Shown here: positions 25,401 through 37,533 of the stretch, in pieces
How the letters are laid out: the number at the start of each line of letters is the position of its first letter
How positions within the stretch are numbered: position 1 is the stretch's first letter
Assembly (NCBI GenBank): GCA_000320605.2
Contig: KB445794.1
Coordinates: 1,522,033 to 1,586,032 of the forward strand
Direction of reading: 5' to 3'
Source: Gelatoporia subvermispora B
Taxonomy: Eukaryota; Basidiomycota; Agaricomycetes; Polyporales; Gelatoporiaceae
DNA length: 64,000 nucleotides
Position numbers and translations under genes: made by a program
Notes under the pieces: generated by a model
Seen by the model: only the letters and a program-made list of their open reading frames with translations
Database searches by the model: none
What the model was told of the DNA's origin: nothing

Positions 25401-26394
25401 AGACCTGAATGAGGCATCCGACACGCGGGACAAGGTATTGTTGCGCCTCCTCGTCTGTCTTGCACTCGAATGCGAGGGACGCCTCTTCGAAGAAGCCACG
25501 CACGCGGTACGCACGAAGCATGCGTCCGCTCGGGTCCCACTTACGCATAGCATCATCCCGCCGTAGCGGCGTCACTGCGTTGCTGTTATACTCTAAGAGC
25601 GCAGAACTATAGTGGCGCGCCTCAGCGGCGTTGGGATACAGCAGGGGCCGCATGTCTTTGAGGATAATCTGAGTGACGACAGCCGCTTCGGCCGGAGATA
25701 GACGCGCATAGAGGGCGCGGAGAATGCTTGTTCTATCTCGTGGACGGGCACCGTGGGAGGCCCTAGTGGCTGGGGCAGAGAATGGGCAGGTACAGGCTAG
25801 TTCGGTTAGCAAGGCGTCCACCTCCACAATGCTTATAGAACTGGGGGCGGGCTAATAGACGGCCGATCGTCAGCGCATGGTCATTGTAATTCTGCAACCG
25901 CCCAATATCAATGCGTACCGGGGATCCCTTCTCAATGATGTGTTTGATTTCTGCTCCGAGGAATCCTTGCGCATCTTCACCGTTCCACTTCGCCAGTGAC
26001 TCCCCACGTGCGCCTGGCGCGGTTGAGACACCCAAGACCTTCGCCACGGACTTGGCAAGGACCTTCTCTTGCAGGTTATACTTGCGGCGCGGGTCGTCTT
26101 CCGGAAAGAGCATGCGGAAGACGGCGGCGGTCACACCATGTGGAATAGTCGAGTGTTGGCGGTGCAGCGCAGCAATCCATCGCCCGAACGTCTGTGCGGC
26201 AGGGGCGCCACTGGGGGCGCTGCACGAGGCTTTCTCAGACGCTTTTCGAGGCTTGATGTTACCGATATTCTCAACGAGAGACACGAAACTAACTATGCAT
26301 TAATTATACGATAAAACGGCGATTGAGGTCGGAAGACCCACAATGTGAATGGCACGGAGGTGTCTGCGCTGGGGGGCGGGGTCTGGGCAGCCAT
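22448..26394 (-). CDS. ATP-dependent DNA ligase, LIG4-like, without clear BRCT domains
   Basis: Joins DNA nicks or ends through an enzyme-AMP intermediate, in the nucleus. Exon 1 starts at ATG 26392-26394 (MAAQTPPPSADTSVPFT) and splices (GTGGGT...TTAG) to give VPFTFFVSLVENIGNIKPRK, the LIG4-like start of the N-terminal DNA-binding domain. Nucleotidyltransferase motifs: I is KYDGER with the adenylated lysine (about 25.25 kb), III lies in LALVFFDILLLDD, IV is EGLVLKAEEARY, V is SPWIKVKKDYIPGYGDAVDLV. The OB domain follows. The long last exon (about 22.45-23.65 kb) adds some 380 residues with basic KRKR/GKRRR clusters (possible nuclear signals), a disordered middle and a folded-looking end (VVIPAGQQVSTLDALLRACA ... 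WVFSMKAMSF) that could be a diverged BRCT. Canonical LIG4 has two BRCTs flanking an XRCC4-binding linker, which I do not see, so this may be a separate fungal ligase family rather than the NHEJ ligase. Confidence 0.88.
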
Positions 26395-26926
26395 CTTGCG
26401 GTCCCCCCAACCAGATCACACCAGGTATATATGCGTCAAGTTTGCTTTGACCACACTGCTAGGGTAGTTAAAGTATGACAAGGTTTGCAAGGGCCGTGGA
26501 TGGCGGCGGTGCAGAGGATGTCTCACGGCGCGTCGCTCGTTTTACGGACATAGAGCAGTCACGTGCGGCGCGTCTCCCTTCACAGACACGTCACATCCAT
26601 CGTTCGCGGGAACGATCGGTCGCACTAGCGTGAACTATCGTCGGCATGTTCAAAGACGAAGACAAAGGCTTCTGGATTCACAATTAGGCTGCTCTCAAGA
26701 GACCACCAGCGAAGCCAAACACGATCTATGGCTCTATGGTAGGAGCACTGATGTGCCAGTAGAGAATCGTAGACTACTTTTCGAGATTCATGAACTCTAA
26801 TGGCTGTATATCCAACAAAGCGTGCAGCGTAAATTTGCTAGACCATCTGCGGCAGAACTTAGTTCTTCCATCTGCGGCGGAGTAGTTAGCGTCACAATTA
26901 AGTCCTGCACAGTAGTACCCATAGAC
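26395..26926. other. Intergenic, no gene seen
   Basis: Contains the ligase promoter and the 3' flank of the Notchless gene. No recognisable element. Confidence 0.4.
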
Positions 26927-28773
26927 TCACATTTTAACCGTGCGGTCTCTCCCGCCACTGACAACTTTGTCCGCCACAAAGTCCACACAATATACTTCGT
27001 CCGTGTGCCCAGGCAGGTCGGTCTTCAGTTTGCACGTCTTCGCATCCCAGATCTAAAATCCCATTTAAAAACTGCCCGCACGCGCATACACTGCACAGGG
27101 GACGCACCTTCAACGTGCTATCCTTGCTTGCGCTGACGATCAACCGCGAGTCCGCACTCCATGCGAGCCGATACACCGCGCCGACATGGCCCCTAAGGGT
27201 CGCAACAAACTTGCCCGTGCGCCCGTCCCACACGCGTACGCTGCTGTCCCACCCTGCGCTCGCTGCCCAGCGCCCGTCCGGGCTGAATGCAACGTGCGAC
27301 ACCTGGCGCTGGTGCCCTGTCAGTCGCGCAACGGGTTTCAGCTTCCCGCCGCGCTCCGCCGCATCTGCAGCCGCGCTTGCGCCTGCTCGCGAGGGGAAGA
27401 GCGACCACAGGAAAAGGGTGTGGTCGTCCGACCCAGTGATGAGCGTCTCACCATTCGCGGAGACGATGTTGTTGTAGCGTGCGAGAGCCATGGCCTGCGC
27501 GTCGGCGTCGGACTGCGGCTTTTTGCCCATGTGGTCGAACGGGCCTGTGCGGAGGACGAAGTCGGTGTTGAGCGCGAGGGTAGTCACCCAGTGTGCGTGG
27601 TCCTTGAGCGTGTGCAAGAGCTTTCCCTGGCATAGCGTTAACACAGAGTGTGAGGATCAATGTAAGGAGAGCGTACCCCGTTGGCGTCCCAGACCCGTAC
27701 TGTCCGGTCGCTCGATGCCGTGTATAGCACGCCTTTCCCCTCTAATCCGCCGCCTCCCCATCGGACGACGTTGACACTGGCGGTGTGTCCTCCAAGGGTG
27801 TACTCGCAGCGGCGCGTCGATGTTGACCATACTCTGACTGTTCCGTCTTTTGATGAAGATGCTAGGCGCGGCGCGGACGGATTTCTGAACAAGGATTCAT
27901 CAACTCAAGAGTCTCAAAAAATATTGGAGGTTCGACTAACATATGCACAGGCTCCCACGAGAGTGATGTGACCCATTTCGAGTGTCCCTTCAGCGCATCC
28001 CCGAGCGGCTTACCAGTCTTCGGATCCCAGAGTCGTACCTGACGAGCTGGATGTCAGCAGATGTTCAATACAACGAGGAGGGGCACCTACGTGACCATCG
28101 TGACCACCCGTGGCCAATTTTCTCTCCATAGCCTCCCACTCGACGCAGAGCACCCATCCCTTGTGTCCAGACAAAGTATGCGATGGCGTCTCCGTGAAGA
28201 GATCCCATAATCTTGCATTGCAGTCACCAGATCCAGTCGCCAGCAAGTTTCCTGTAGGCGAGAACGATGCGCAGAGAATTGGCGAACTGTGTCCAGAGAG
28301 GGTAGAAGAGCACCGGGTCGCTGGCCGGACCTTGAAGACAGCTTGAGGTGAGCACCGAATGACAAACGTGTCTTCCGGTGTGAACGCAAGGGATGGATGT
28401 GAGAGAACGTCTTCTTCTATCGACTTGGAAATCACAATCCGCGTCGGCGCGCCGGGATTTGTTGCATCTGCAGGGAGGTCGATATGGAATGCAAATGGCA
28501 CAGGTTCATCATCCTATGGCAAAAGGTTGGGCGATGAAATTCCGATGGGAATTCGAATGACACTACCTTTGTGTTGAGCTTATTTACGAGCAACTCTAGG
28601 CCCTCCCTGGAGACATTCGCGGGAAGGTTGACAGACGGTGCGAGTGGCTGCCCGTCGTCCTCCGAAACAAATTGGACGACGATATGTGGCGAGGGTTTTG
28701 GCAGCTCTGGTTCTGGCTCCGGGATGCCGTGATAGACCTTTTGTCGTTTTGGTGGGGGGAGGAGAGTGGCCAT
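26927..28773 (-). CDS. RSA4: Ribosome assembly factor Notchless (Rsa4/NLE1), WD40 protein
   Basis: In the family this protein joins pre-60S particles in the nucleolus, and its N-terminal ubiquitin-like domain is the ligand of the Rea1/Midasin MIDAS domain, which pulls it off. The start is ATG at 28771-28773 (MATLLPPPKRQK). The N-terminal UBL-like NLE domain includes HIVVQFVSEDDGQPL and GLELLVNKLNTK, then EDTFVIRCSPQAVFKVRPAT. Eight WD repeats follow: for example CSSTLSGHSSPILCASFSP, LSGHKGWVLCVEWE, VRLWDPKTGKPLGDALKGHS, KDGTVRVWSTSTRR, SDRTVRVWDANG, DDHTLFLWSLFPS, WDSSVRVWDGRTG and the last repeat closing with GRDRTVKM. The NNIVSANGETLITGSDD insert is typical of the family. The length fits known Rsa4 proteins. 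It diverges from the pirin gene across 375 bp. Confidence 0.95.
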
Positions 28774-29148
28774 GATTTGGCTGAGTGAGAAGGGGAGGAG
28801 GATTACGAACGCGGCGGAGGAAGAGCCAAATTTGGCGAGGGCGGGATGGAGGAGCGTGCAGGACACAGCACCAAACAAGGTAACTCACCTTTCTCGCTTT
28901 GAAGGGTGTGCTTATGCCGGCCTTTTCGTTCGCCTCAGCCATGATTCAGCTTCAGTTCTCCCCTCTCTCCTCGTCATACCACAGCTGTCGCTTCAGAGAC
29001 TACCCCAGGACCTATATAAACGAGTCGGTTCAACCAGAATAGACCCAGTACAACGACTAAGCTGTCTAGCCTACTCCGCCTCGCAAAATCCGGTCCTCGC
29101 ACCATCCCACACAGAGTCGCCCACTTCTCCACAACACCTCCTCGTACA
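28774..29148. promoter_or_regulatory. Bidirectional promoter between Notchless and pirin
   Basis: 375 bp separates two divergent start codons. On the pirin side a TATATAAA lies at 29014-29021, about 130 bp before the ATG. The Notchless side shows no TATA, as is usual for ribosome-assembly genes. Confidence 0.45.
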
Positions 29149-30052
29149 ATGAAGGTCATTCTTCGTCCCAGCCATGAGCGCGGAAACGCCGACCACGGTT
29201 GGCTCAAGACCTTCCATACCTTCTCCTTCGCCATGTACCAGACCGCGCAGCACGAGTCCTTCGGCTGCCTCCGCGTTATCAACGAGGACCGTGTCGAGAC
29301 CGGCACTGGCTTCGGCACGCATGGACACCGCGAGTTCGAGATCTTCTCTTACCTTGTGGATGGCGAGCTCGAGCAGTAAGTTACACAAATGCGTGAGCTG
29401 CGATCATTGTCTGACGCGCAATGTAGCCAAGACTCTATGGGCAACCTCGAGGTCCTCAAGCGCGGTGACCTGCAGATGACCTCCGCCGGCACGGGCATTC
29501 GCCACAGTGAAAAGTGTCACGGCCCCAACCAGGTGCACTTCCTCCAGATCTGGAGTGTCCCCAGCACGCGCGGACTGCCGCCCAAGTACTTCACGCGGTA
29601 TGTCACCTACCTCCTTCTCCTGAGTTCTGTATTGAGCTTTGTCGTCCAGGCACTTCTCGGATGACGCGAAGAAGGAGAATTGGGTGCGCGTTGTCGCGCC
29701 CGCCGATGACGAAGGTGTCGTTGAGGCGCGCGAGGCATCCGGCCCCGCGCCCGTGCACTCCCCGCTCAGCCTCTACGCCACGATCCTCGCTCCCGGCGCG
29801 TTGCGCACGCATATCTTCTCCACACAAGCTTCTGCTGGTGTGGGTCGCAAGGGATACATTCACGTTATTCAAAAGTCCGGATATAACCCTGCCTCCGCGA
29901 GCGGAGCGACGGTGAAGATCTCGGGCAAAGACGGCGAGAAGGAGCTGCGGGAAGGAGATGGGGCATATCTCTTAGTAGAATCAGGTGAAGAGTTAAAGGT
30001 GGAGAATGTAAGCGATAGGGAGGCGGAGGTGCTACTATTTGACCTTGAGTAA
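29149..30052 (+). CDS. Pirin family protein (bicupin)
   Basis: A metal-binding bicupin. Some family members are quercetin dioxygenases and others transcription cofactors. Exons 29149-29375, 29427-29597 and 29650-30052 give 266 aa. The metal site is in the first cupin: GTHGHREFEIFSYLVDGELE with the two histidines, then HQDSMGN made by the first splice, then GTGIRHSEKC (third histidine and glutamate). QVHFLQIWSVP and the C-terminal cupin complete the fold. The HQDSMGN/HSE pattern is that of YhhW-like pirins. No signal peptide. A TATA box lies upstream. Enzyme activity is plausible but not provable from the sequence. Confidence 0.95.
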
Positions 30053-30372
30053 GGTGTTTCGGATTTTCTGCTCTGTGATGTATCCATAGACCTTATACTT
30101 TTCTGCGTATCTCGCTTTCTAATGATATTCGTTCGACTTTCATAGGGCCGTAGTGTGCGTACAGTGCACACTGTTGCGTTGTGCTACTCTGATCTTCTGT
30201 CCAGCTTTCAATCGCATGACATTCGATGTTGTTTGATGGATGGTTTCCTGTTGTCCGCGTCCGGCTATTCCAACCTCCAGCTGCAATGCTACAGGGCCCA
30301 CCGATTGACTGCTCACTGTTCTTTCTGATACTATACACTGGGGGACCAATTTTGTCTACAAGTACCCGGGTT

Positions 30373-31426
30373 TCACAGGTGTTCGATATAGAACTCAACG
30401 GTCGCCTTGAACGCGCCCTCTTTGCCTGCCTTCACCTTCGGGTCGCTCTGCACCACAACACATCTCAGCTCCCGTTCTTAGTCGTCATATATGAGGACAT
30501 ACCATATCACCGCGTACAGCGAATCCGTGCGTGCACCCGTCCCAGTACGTGCGCTTATAACCAGGGGCGAACTTACCGCCTCCGAATATCTCATCCGCCT
30601 TCTGCTGAATCTCACGGGGGAACGCAGGATCGACCTCGCAGCTGTTGATCAGCAGCGGCGCCTTCGACTGGTCCTTATATTTCTGTTCACACAAGCACAG
30701 CAGTATCAGCAGTCCGAACCTCCACCCGCCCCTCTCGCACACACCTCAAGGTCCTCCACCTGCAGGCGGCCCGGGTGGGTGATGACAGTGACCTGACCCG
30801 CGCCGGAGAGGGCGAGGTAGAACGCGGGGAACGCGCCGAAGCAATATCCGGTCGTCCCAATGCGCGTCACGCCCTCCGCCTTGAGCGCGGCGACGACCGC
30901 GTCGACGATGGGCTTCCACGAGTCGGGCCCGTGCGCGGCCCTCCAACGCTCGCGGTCGAAGCTCGGGTTGTTCATCGCGTCGGCGGGGTACGGGTCGCCA
31001 TTGAAGATGTCCGGCGCGATCGTCCGGAAGCCATTCCGCGCAAAGTCATCGACGAGGAGCTGCGGGCGGGCGGGGCGCAGAATGAGATGCGGAGGTCCGG
31101 AAGGGAAGCAACGGGGTTGGGACGGACCTTGTTGTTGTTGAGGGGCGGGCCGAAGACGTCGGTAAGGAAGAGGACGACTTTGTCCTTGGGGTAGTCGATG
31201 GTCGGAGTGCCGACGTAGCATTCAATGCCTCCGATCTTCTCGAATTTACCTGGTTGTGAAGAAAATCAGCATCGTCTACGTGTCAACATCGAAATGGACT
31301 ACTCATCACTTACCCTCCGGCTCGCCCTCATGGCGGACACCTTGAGTACAGAGACTATCAGCTTTGACCAATGCGGAACCTGCGTGGCCGATACGAACCG
31401 CTGACACATTCCTTGCAGAGGCTCAT
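30373..31426 (-). CDS. Dienelactone hydrolase family protein, copy A
   Basis: An alpha/beta hydrolase; family members open dienelactones in catechol degradation, though many fungal relatives act on other esters. Exons on the minus strand: 31426-31399, 31340-31314, 31249-31128, 31059-30745, 30682-30503, 30447-30373 (747 nt, 248 aa). It starts MSLCKECVSGVRHEGEPEGK and contains the nucleophile motif GTTGYCFGAFPA (cysteine nucleophile), the aspartate region NSCEVDPAFP and the catalytic histidine in DGCTHGFAVRGD. No signal peptide, so probably cytosolic. It is a tandem duplicate of the gene at 32.1-33.2 kb, with identical intron positions and a duplicated promoter. GYCFGA lacks the third glycine of the usual GYCFGG. 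Confidence 0.93.
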
Positions 31427-32112
31427 CTTGCGTCGGCAAACTAGGAGATCGACGGAGGTGGGTGGGAGATGTAAATCTCACCGCGGTCCATGACGGCGTA
31501 CTTATAGTGCAACCCACACCGGCAGTCCGGCGGACGAAAGGTCCAATCTAGTCATATCGGTGTAGAGATGGACGGATATCTTCGTCGCGAGAAAGCCAAA
31601 GAATCGCTCTTGGAGTCTTGTCAATGGACGATGTCGCGGCAAGTGCGGCAGAGGTGCTGCGTATGCGCCCGGCACCTCCATGCCCTGGGGCCTGTACATG
31701 TCACCATGTGTGGGTAGTACGGACCCCCGCGTTCCAGAAGGAGACGGTGCTGGGTCATATATTGTCCCCTCCGTGCCGTTTGTGAGCCAATAATCGGTCT
31801 TGAGTGAGGGGCATTTCGAATATGCTGTTCAGACAATCATATATCTGGTATCCTTAGACCGTAAACACTTCTCAGTACCTTTTTCTGATAACGTTCAATT
31901 CAGTTGGGACGGTACTGTGCACAATCGATTGCATTGTGCTATATACTACGGTCTTACCCAGCGCTCGACGTTGCGACCGCCGCGCAATATCGTCGTTCGT
32001 TGACGGACAACTCCTGTGATGCTGCACAGCTTAATCTGACTACCTGCTGCTCTTCCGTCTCCTCATCATATCGTATATCCGCGAATAACTTCATCTACTC
32101 CTCCCGAGGGAT
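31427..32112. other. Spacer between the tandem hydrolases
   Basis: The first roughly 270 bp upstream of copy A is recognisably similar to the upstream region of copy B, so the duplicated unit includes the promoter. The remainder (about 31.7-32.1 kb) shows no gene. Confidence 0.6.
31501..31506 (-). promoter_or_regulatory. TATA-like box of dienelactone hydrolase copy A
   Basis: Reads TATAAG on the minus strand about 75 bp before the start codon, at the same place as the better TATAAATA of copy B. The surrounding sequence is conserved between the two copies. Confidence 0.5.
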
Positions 32113-33155
32113 TCATAGGTGCTCAATGTAGAACTCAACGGTCGCTTTGAATGCGCCTTCTTTGCCGGCCTTCACCTTAGGGTCGCTCTGCAGCAGCAGT
32201 TTTAGTTGTTGAACCTTGGCAATGACGGCTGAAGACATACCATGTCACCGCGCACAGCGAAACCGTGTGTGCACCCGTCCCAGTACGTGCGCTTGTACCC
32301 GGGGGCAAACTTGCCGCCCCCAAGGATCTCGTCCGCCTTCTGCTGCATCTCAGAGGGGAACGCACGGTCGATCTCGCAGCTGTTGATCAGCAGCGGCGCC
32401 TTTGACTGGTCCCTATATTTCTGTTCGCGCAAGCACAGCGGCATAAGCACACCCCACCTCCGCCCTCTGGACTCAGACGCACCTCGAGGTCCTCCAGCTG
32501 CAAGCGACTAGGGTGCGAGACGACGGTGACATGGCTCGCGCCAGAGAGAGCGAGGTAGAACGCGGGGGGTGCGCCGTAGCAGTATCCGGTCGTCCCAATG
32601 CGTGTCACGCCTTCTGCCTTGAGTGCTGCGACGACCGCGTCGACGATGGGCTTCCACGAGTCGGGCCCATGCGCGGCCATCCAACGCTCGCGGTCGAAGC
32701 TCGGGTCGTTCAGCGCGCTGTCGGGAAGCGGGTCACCGTTGAAGATGTCGGGCGCAATCGTTCGGAAACCGTTCCGCGCGAAGTCATCAACGAGGAGCTG
32801 TGCGCCAGAGGTGTGAGATGTGCAGGGTTGAAAGGGAGGCGACGGGGCCAGGCCGGACCTTGTTATTATTGAGGGGGAGACCAAAGACGTCTGTCAGGAA
32901 GAGAACGACTTTGTCCTTGGGGTAGTCGATTGTCGGGGTGCCGACATAGCACTCAATGCCTCCAATCTTCTCAAGTTTGCCTGTTAGCGGAGCAATCAGT
33001 ACCGTCTGCACGTTCGTCTCGCAGTGAGTTGCTTATCGCGTACCCTCCGGCTCGCCCTCATGGCGGACACCTTGAGTACAGAGACCATCAACGTTGATTC
33101 ATGCGGCACCTGTCGATAATCACGAACCGCTGATGCATTCCTTGCAAAGGCTCAT
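32113..33155 (-). CDS. Dienelactone hydrolase family protein, copy B
   Basis: Paralogue of copy A with the same exon plan: MSLCKECISG, spliced to VRHEGEPEG and then KLEKIGGIECYVGTP. It keeps the nucleophile cysteine (GTTGYCYGAPPA), the NSCEIDRAFP aspartate region and DGCTHGFAVRGD. Differences from A are scattered substitutions (for example GYCYG versus GYCFG, PDSALNDPS versus PADAMNNPS, DVFGLPL versus DVFGPPL), with no frameshift or stop, so both copies look functional. The stop is TGA at 32113-32115. The substrate is unknown. Confidence 0.93.
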
Positions 33156-33227
33156 CTTGCTTCGGGCGGACTGAGAGATGGACGTGGTGGGTGGGTGATA
33201 TAGATCTCACCACGGTCCATGATGGTG

Positions 33228-33235
33228 TATTTATA
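33228..33235 (-). promoter_or_regulatory. TATA box of dienelactone hydrolase copy B
   Basis: Reads TATAAATA on the minus strand, about 73 bp before the start. An ATG 11 bp downstream of it begins a short frame that overlaps the true start, but it probably lies upstream of the transcription start. Confidence 0.55.
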
Positions 33236-33559
33236 TGGCAAGCCACGCCGGAAGTCCGGCGGTCGAAAGCTCCAGACTAGTCATATCCTTGTAGAGATGG
33301 ACGGACACCTTCGCTCCGAGGAAGTCAAAGACCTGCACTTGTTGGTGGACGATGTCCCGGCAAGCGCGCCACAGGTGCTGCGCATGCGCCCGGCACCCCC
33401 TCGTCGATCACACGGATATGAGAAACTCCTGGCATGGTATGGGTTCGGGGATAGGACATAAGGATACATACATGGTCCCAGGCGCGATGTCGCGTGATTA
33501 CACGGGGGAATACACATGGCGTACAGTACACTGCTAGAATTATTCGGAACACGTTATGA

Positions 33560-35010
<1,451 letters not shown>

Positions 35011-36082
35011 GGCTTTGAAAGCACGTGGTCGGGATGAAGGAGTTCTGGACGAATGAAGAAGTGATCTGTTTGGCAAGGGCTTCAGAATCTAACACACGCA
35101 AATAGACAATCACAACGTCTGCTTCAGGAGCCGTCAGTGCTACCTTCAGCGTTCTATTCTATGCGCGGATTCTGCTGCATTCTTTGGTCATCTCTCAATG
35201 ATTTCTACAGGAATTGCACACTCATGATATTCGCTTTGAGATCCGTTTGCGGAACTCAATGGATGGTCCAGCTGCCGAATCCAAATATCACTGATTATAA
35301 TTTATGTCGACAAGCTACCGACATCATAGCGGTAAGTGAAAATTAAGTTATTGCAAAATTGATTACAAATCCATCGTCTCGCGTCCCCTCGGTTGCTCAC
35401 TTGGGGTCTCAGAAATTAATCACTCTTCACTTGACTCACATCTCCTGGATTTGTATCCGTTCAGTGTCTCGATCAATGATTCGGTGTTTGAACCGCCTCG
35501 ACAAACGCGAGACTTGAAACTGGCTCTCGAACTTTCTGCGACCGGCCAAATTCGACCATGTCAGCTGTGCCACAGGCGGATCATGCGAAAAAGAATGTAT
35601 CACAATCGTCCGATAATCCGCACTGAAGTTGACAGCCTCACCGTGCGGCAACTCGTCATGTGGCAGTCATACGGGCCAATCTGGCCGGTGAGCCTCGCAA
35701 ACGCTGCTTCTTTTGCGCTCCGGCGCCGCGGATGCAGCCTCGTTCACCCTGGAGGCGTCTTAGACAGTGGCTTCCCCAATCGTTCTGCACCTGGAGCGAC
35801 GTCTTGGAATTACATCGGGTCAGGCTTGGCCTTTGAGCGCACTCGGCACTGCGAGGGGCTGTTCTGTGAACGTTCCGTGAAGGGCGTATGACGACACATA
35901 CGGCCGACGCTCACCGTCCTTGGGCATGTGTCGCCTCTGACCCGCTGGCGGCATCCCCGACATAGCAAATAGCCCGCTTCCCCTTGTACGATGGAGGCAA
36001 TGCAAGAGGTCTCGCTTCTGGCTTCCGTGATGTCCGGTCCCAAGCGGGCGTTGGGTGGTTCGGCGTCGTCCTCGCTGAGAGC
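35011..36082. other. Divergent intergenic region
   Basis: Separates WDR5 and the cerato-platanin gene, which diverge. A 146-codon frame at 35451-35891 (plus) has no motif and is not supported. Confidence 0.4.
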
Positions 36083-36090
36083 TATAAAAG
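36083..36090 (+). promoter_or_regulatory. TATA box of the cerato-platanin gene
   Basis: TATAAAAG, 97 bp before the ATG at 36187, is a strong canonical TATA of the kind found in highly expressed secreted-protein genes. Confidence 0.65.
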
Positions 36091-36186
36091 CTCCACTACA
36101 CTGAGGATATTTCTGCAGCACATCGCATCCGCTCATCAAGCACTCATCACTTTCAACTCGCCCTCTTACGCACACCTTTATTCGTC

Positions 36187-36609
36187 ATGCAGTTCAAGAC
36201 CGCCATCTTCGCGACCCTCGCCCTCTTCTCTGGCGTTCTCGCTCAATCCGTCTCGGTCTCCTACGACCAGACCTACGACAACGCCTCTGCCTCGCTCGAC
36301 ACTGTCGCATGCTCCGACGGCGGGAACGGTCTCGAGAGAAAGGGCTTTACCACCTTCGGATCGCTCCCCGACTTCCCCTACATCGGCGGCGCGCCCGCCG
36401 TCACCGGTTGGGACTCTCCCGCGTGCGGTACATGCTGGAAGCTGACGTACGAGGGCACGTCGATCATGGTGCTCGCGATCGATGTCGCTGAGGATGGATT
36501 CAATCTCTCGCTGGAGGCGATGAACCAGCTCACGGGCGGGCAGGCGGAGTTCTTGGGGCGCATCAATGCTTCTGTCGAGCAGCTTACTTCCACCCAGTGC
36601 GGTATCTGA
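36187..36609 (+). CDS. Cerato-platanin family secreted protein
   Basis: A small secreted cysteine-rich protein with a double-psi beta-barrel, related to expansins. Family members bind chitin oligomers and sit in the fungal wall, and some elicit plant defence. It is an intronless 140-codon ORF. A signal peptide of about 18-19 residues (MQFKTAIFATLALFSGVLA) precedes QSVSVSYDQTYDNAS. The four cysteines expected of the family are present, in TVACSDGGNGL, PACGTCWKLTY and the final TQCGI. The motifs SVSYD, GFTTFGSLP and DVAEDGFNLSLEAMNQLT are typical, and the length of about 120 mature residues is normal. A strong TATA box lies upstream. Confidence 0.96.
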   Translation: MQFKTAIFATLALFSGVLAQSVSVSYDQTYDNASASLDTVACSDGGNGLERKGFTTFGSLPDFPYIGGAPAVTGWDSPACGTCWKLTYEGTSIMVLAIDVAEDGFNLSLEAMNQLTGGQAEFLGRINASVEQLTSTQCGI

Positions 36610-37533
36610 ACAGCATTGGCATGATCGTATGTGTATATCTCGCTGATGTCGTACTATATTCTCATCTTTACCCACCAGCAGACACTGCAGCGATGAATGT
36701 CATGACCAACGGACAATTTGGACAATTTTGGACGATCTTCACGGACATTTGCAAATATTGTACATCGTAGTGTAATATCCATGATGTACAGCCACACGTA
36801 CTCATTGCAATTGTTGTGACGTTTGTTCCTTACTGCGAATTGGCCTCCCTTTTACTGGAAAGTGAGAACACTAGCACAATTCGCGCTCACTGAAAGCAGG
36901 CGAGTAACTGCTATGTAGTATCATAACCGCCCAGATATGTCACGTGCTTCTGCTTCTGCAAGTGCACCGCCTCAAAAGCAGTCCGATGAACTTGTAAGCG
37001 TGCGTGCGCTGTGCGCTACGGCTGCATTGACTCCGCTGCGGTCATCCGATGTCTCGTTCGTGGTGCAGACATAAGCCAAATATTTGATCGAGGCGACCCT
37101 GTGCGAGAATGCACCAGCAACAGTCTCGTCAGAATTCACAGGGCATTGGAGTCTCCGGGAGCACTGCGTGAGCTGTCGGACGCTTGAAAAACGAGGATGC
37201 TCGAATGCGGTATGCCAATCCGGATTGCTGGCTCATAAGGCTTTGTAGCAGAGTTATAGTTCTCTCAATACAGCCTTCCCCCACTCCGGCTCCGAGTCAC
37301 GACCTTCCTGTGCCGTCCCTTCAAGTCAACCGTGTTAACCGATTGTGGAAGCTGAAGCTTTCGTCGGTGCAAGTCGCACTCATCACAGCAGAGAACATCG
37401 TATGGAAGAAGGTTGGTCGTGATATTCATGCTATTAGTGACTCTAAATTACATCGTTGCTTCGTGATTGTAGGAGATGATGTCCCGGTCTAGAAAAGTAA
37501 CTCAAAATTTACTCAAGACCGATTAGAGGACCT
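36610..37533. other. Intergenic, no gene seen
   Basis: Convergent spacer between cerato-platanin and the DHA2 transporter. Only short frames are present. Confidence 0.45.

Noticed and set aside
31470..31492. Upstream ATG before dienelactone hydrolase copy A
   Set aside because: It lies only about 10 bp from the TATA-like box, so it is probably upstream of the transcription start and not a real upstream ORF; the same holds for copy B at about 33,217.
35451..35891. 146-codon plus-strand frame between WDR5 and cerato-platanin
   Set aside because: No motif, no upstream promoter signal, and it sits in a divergent promoter region.
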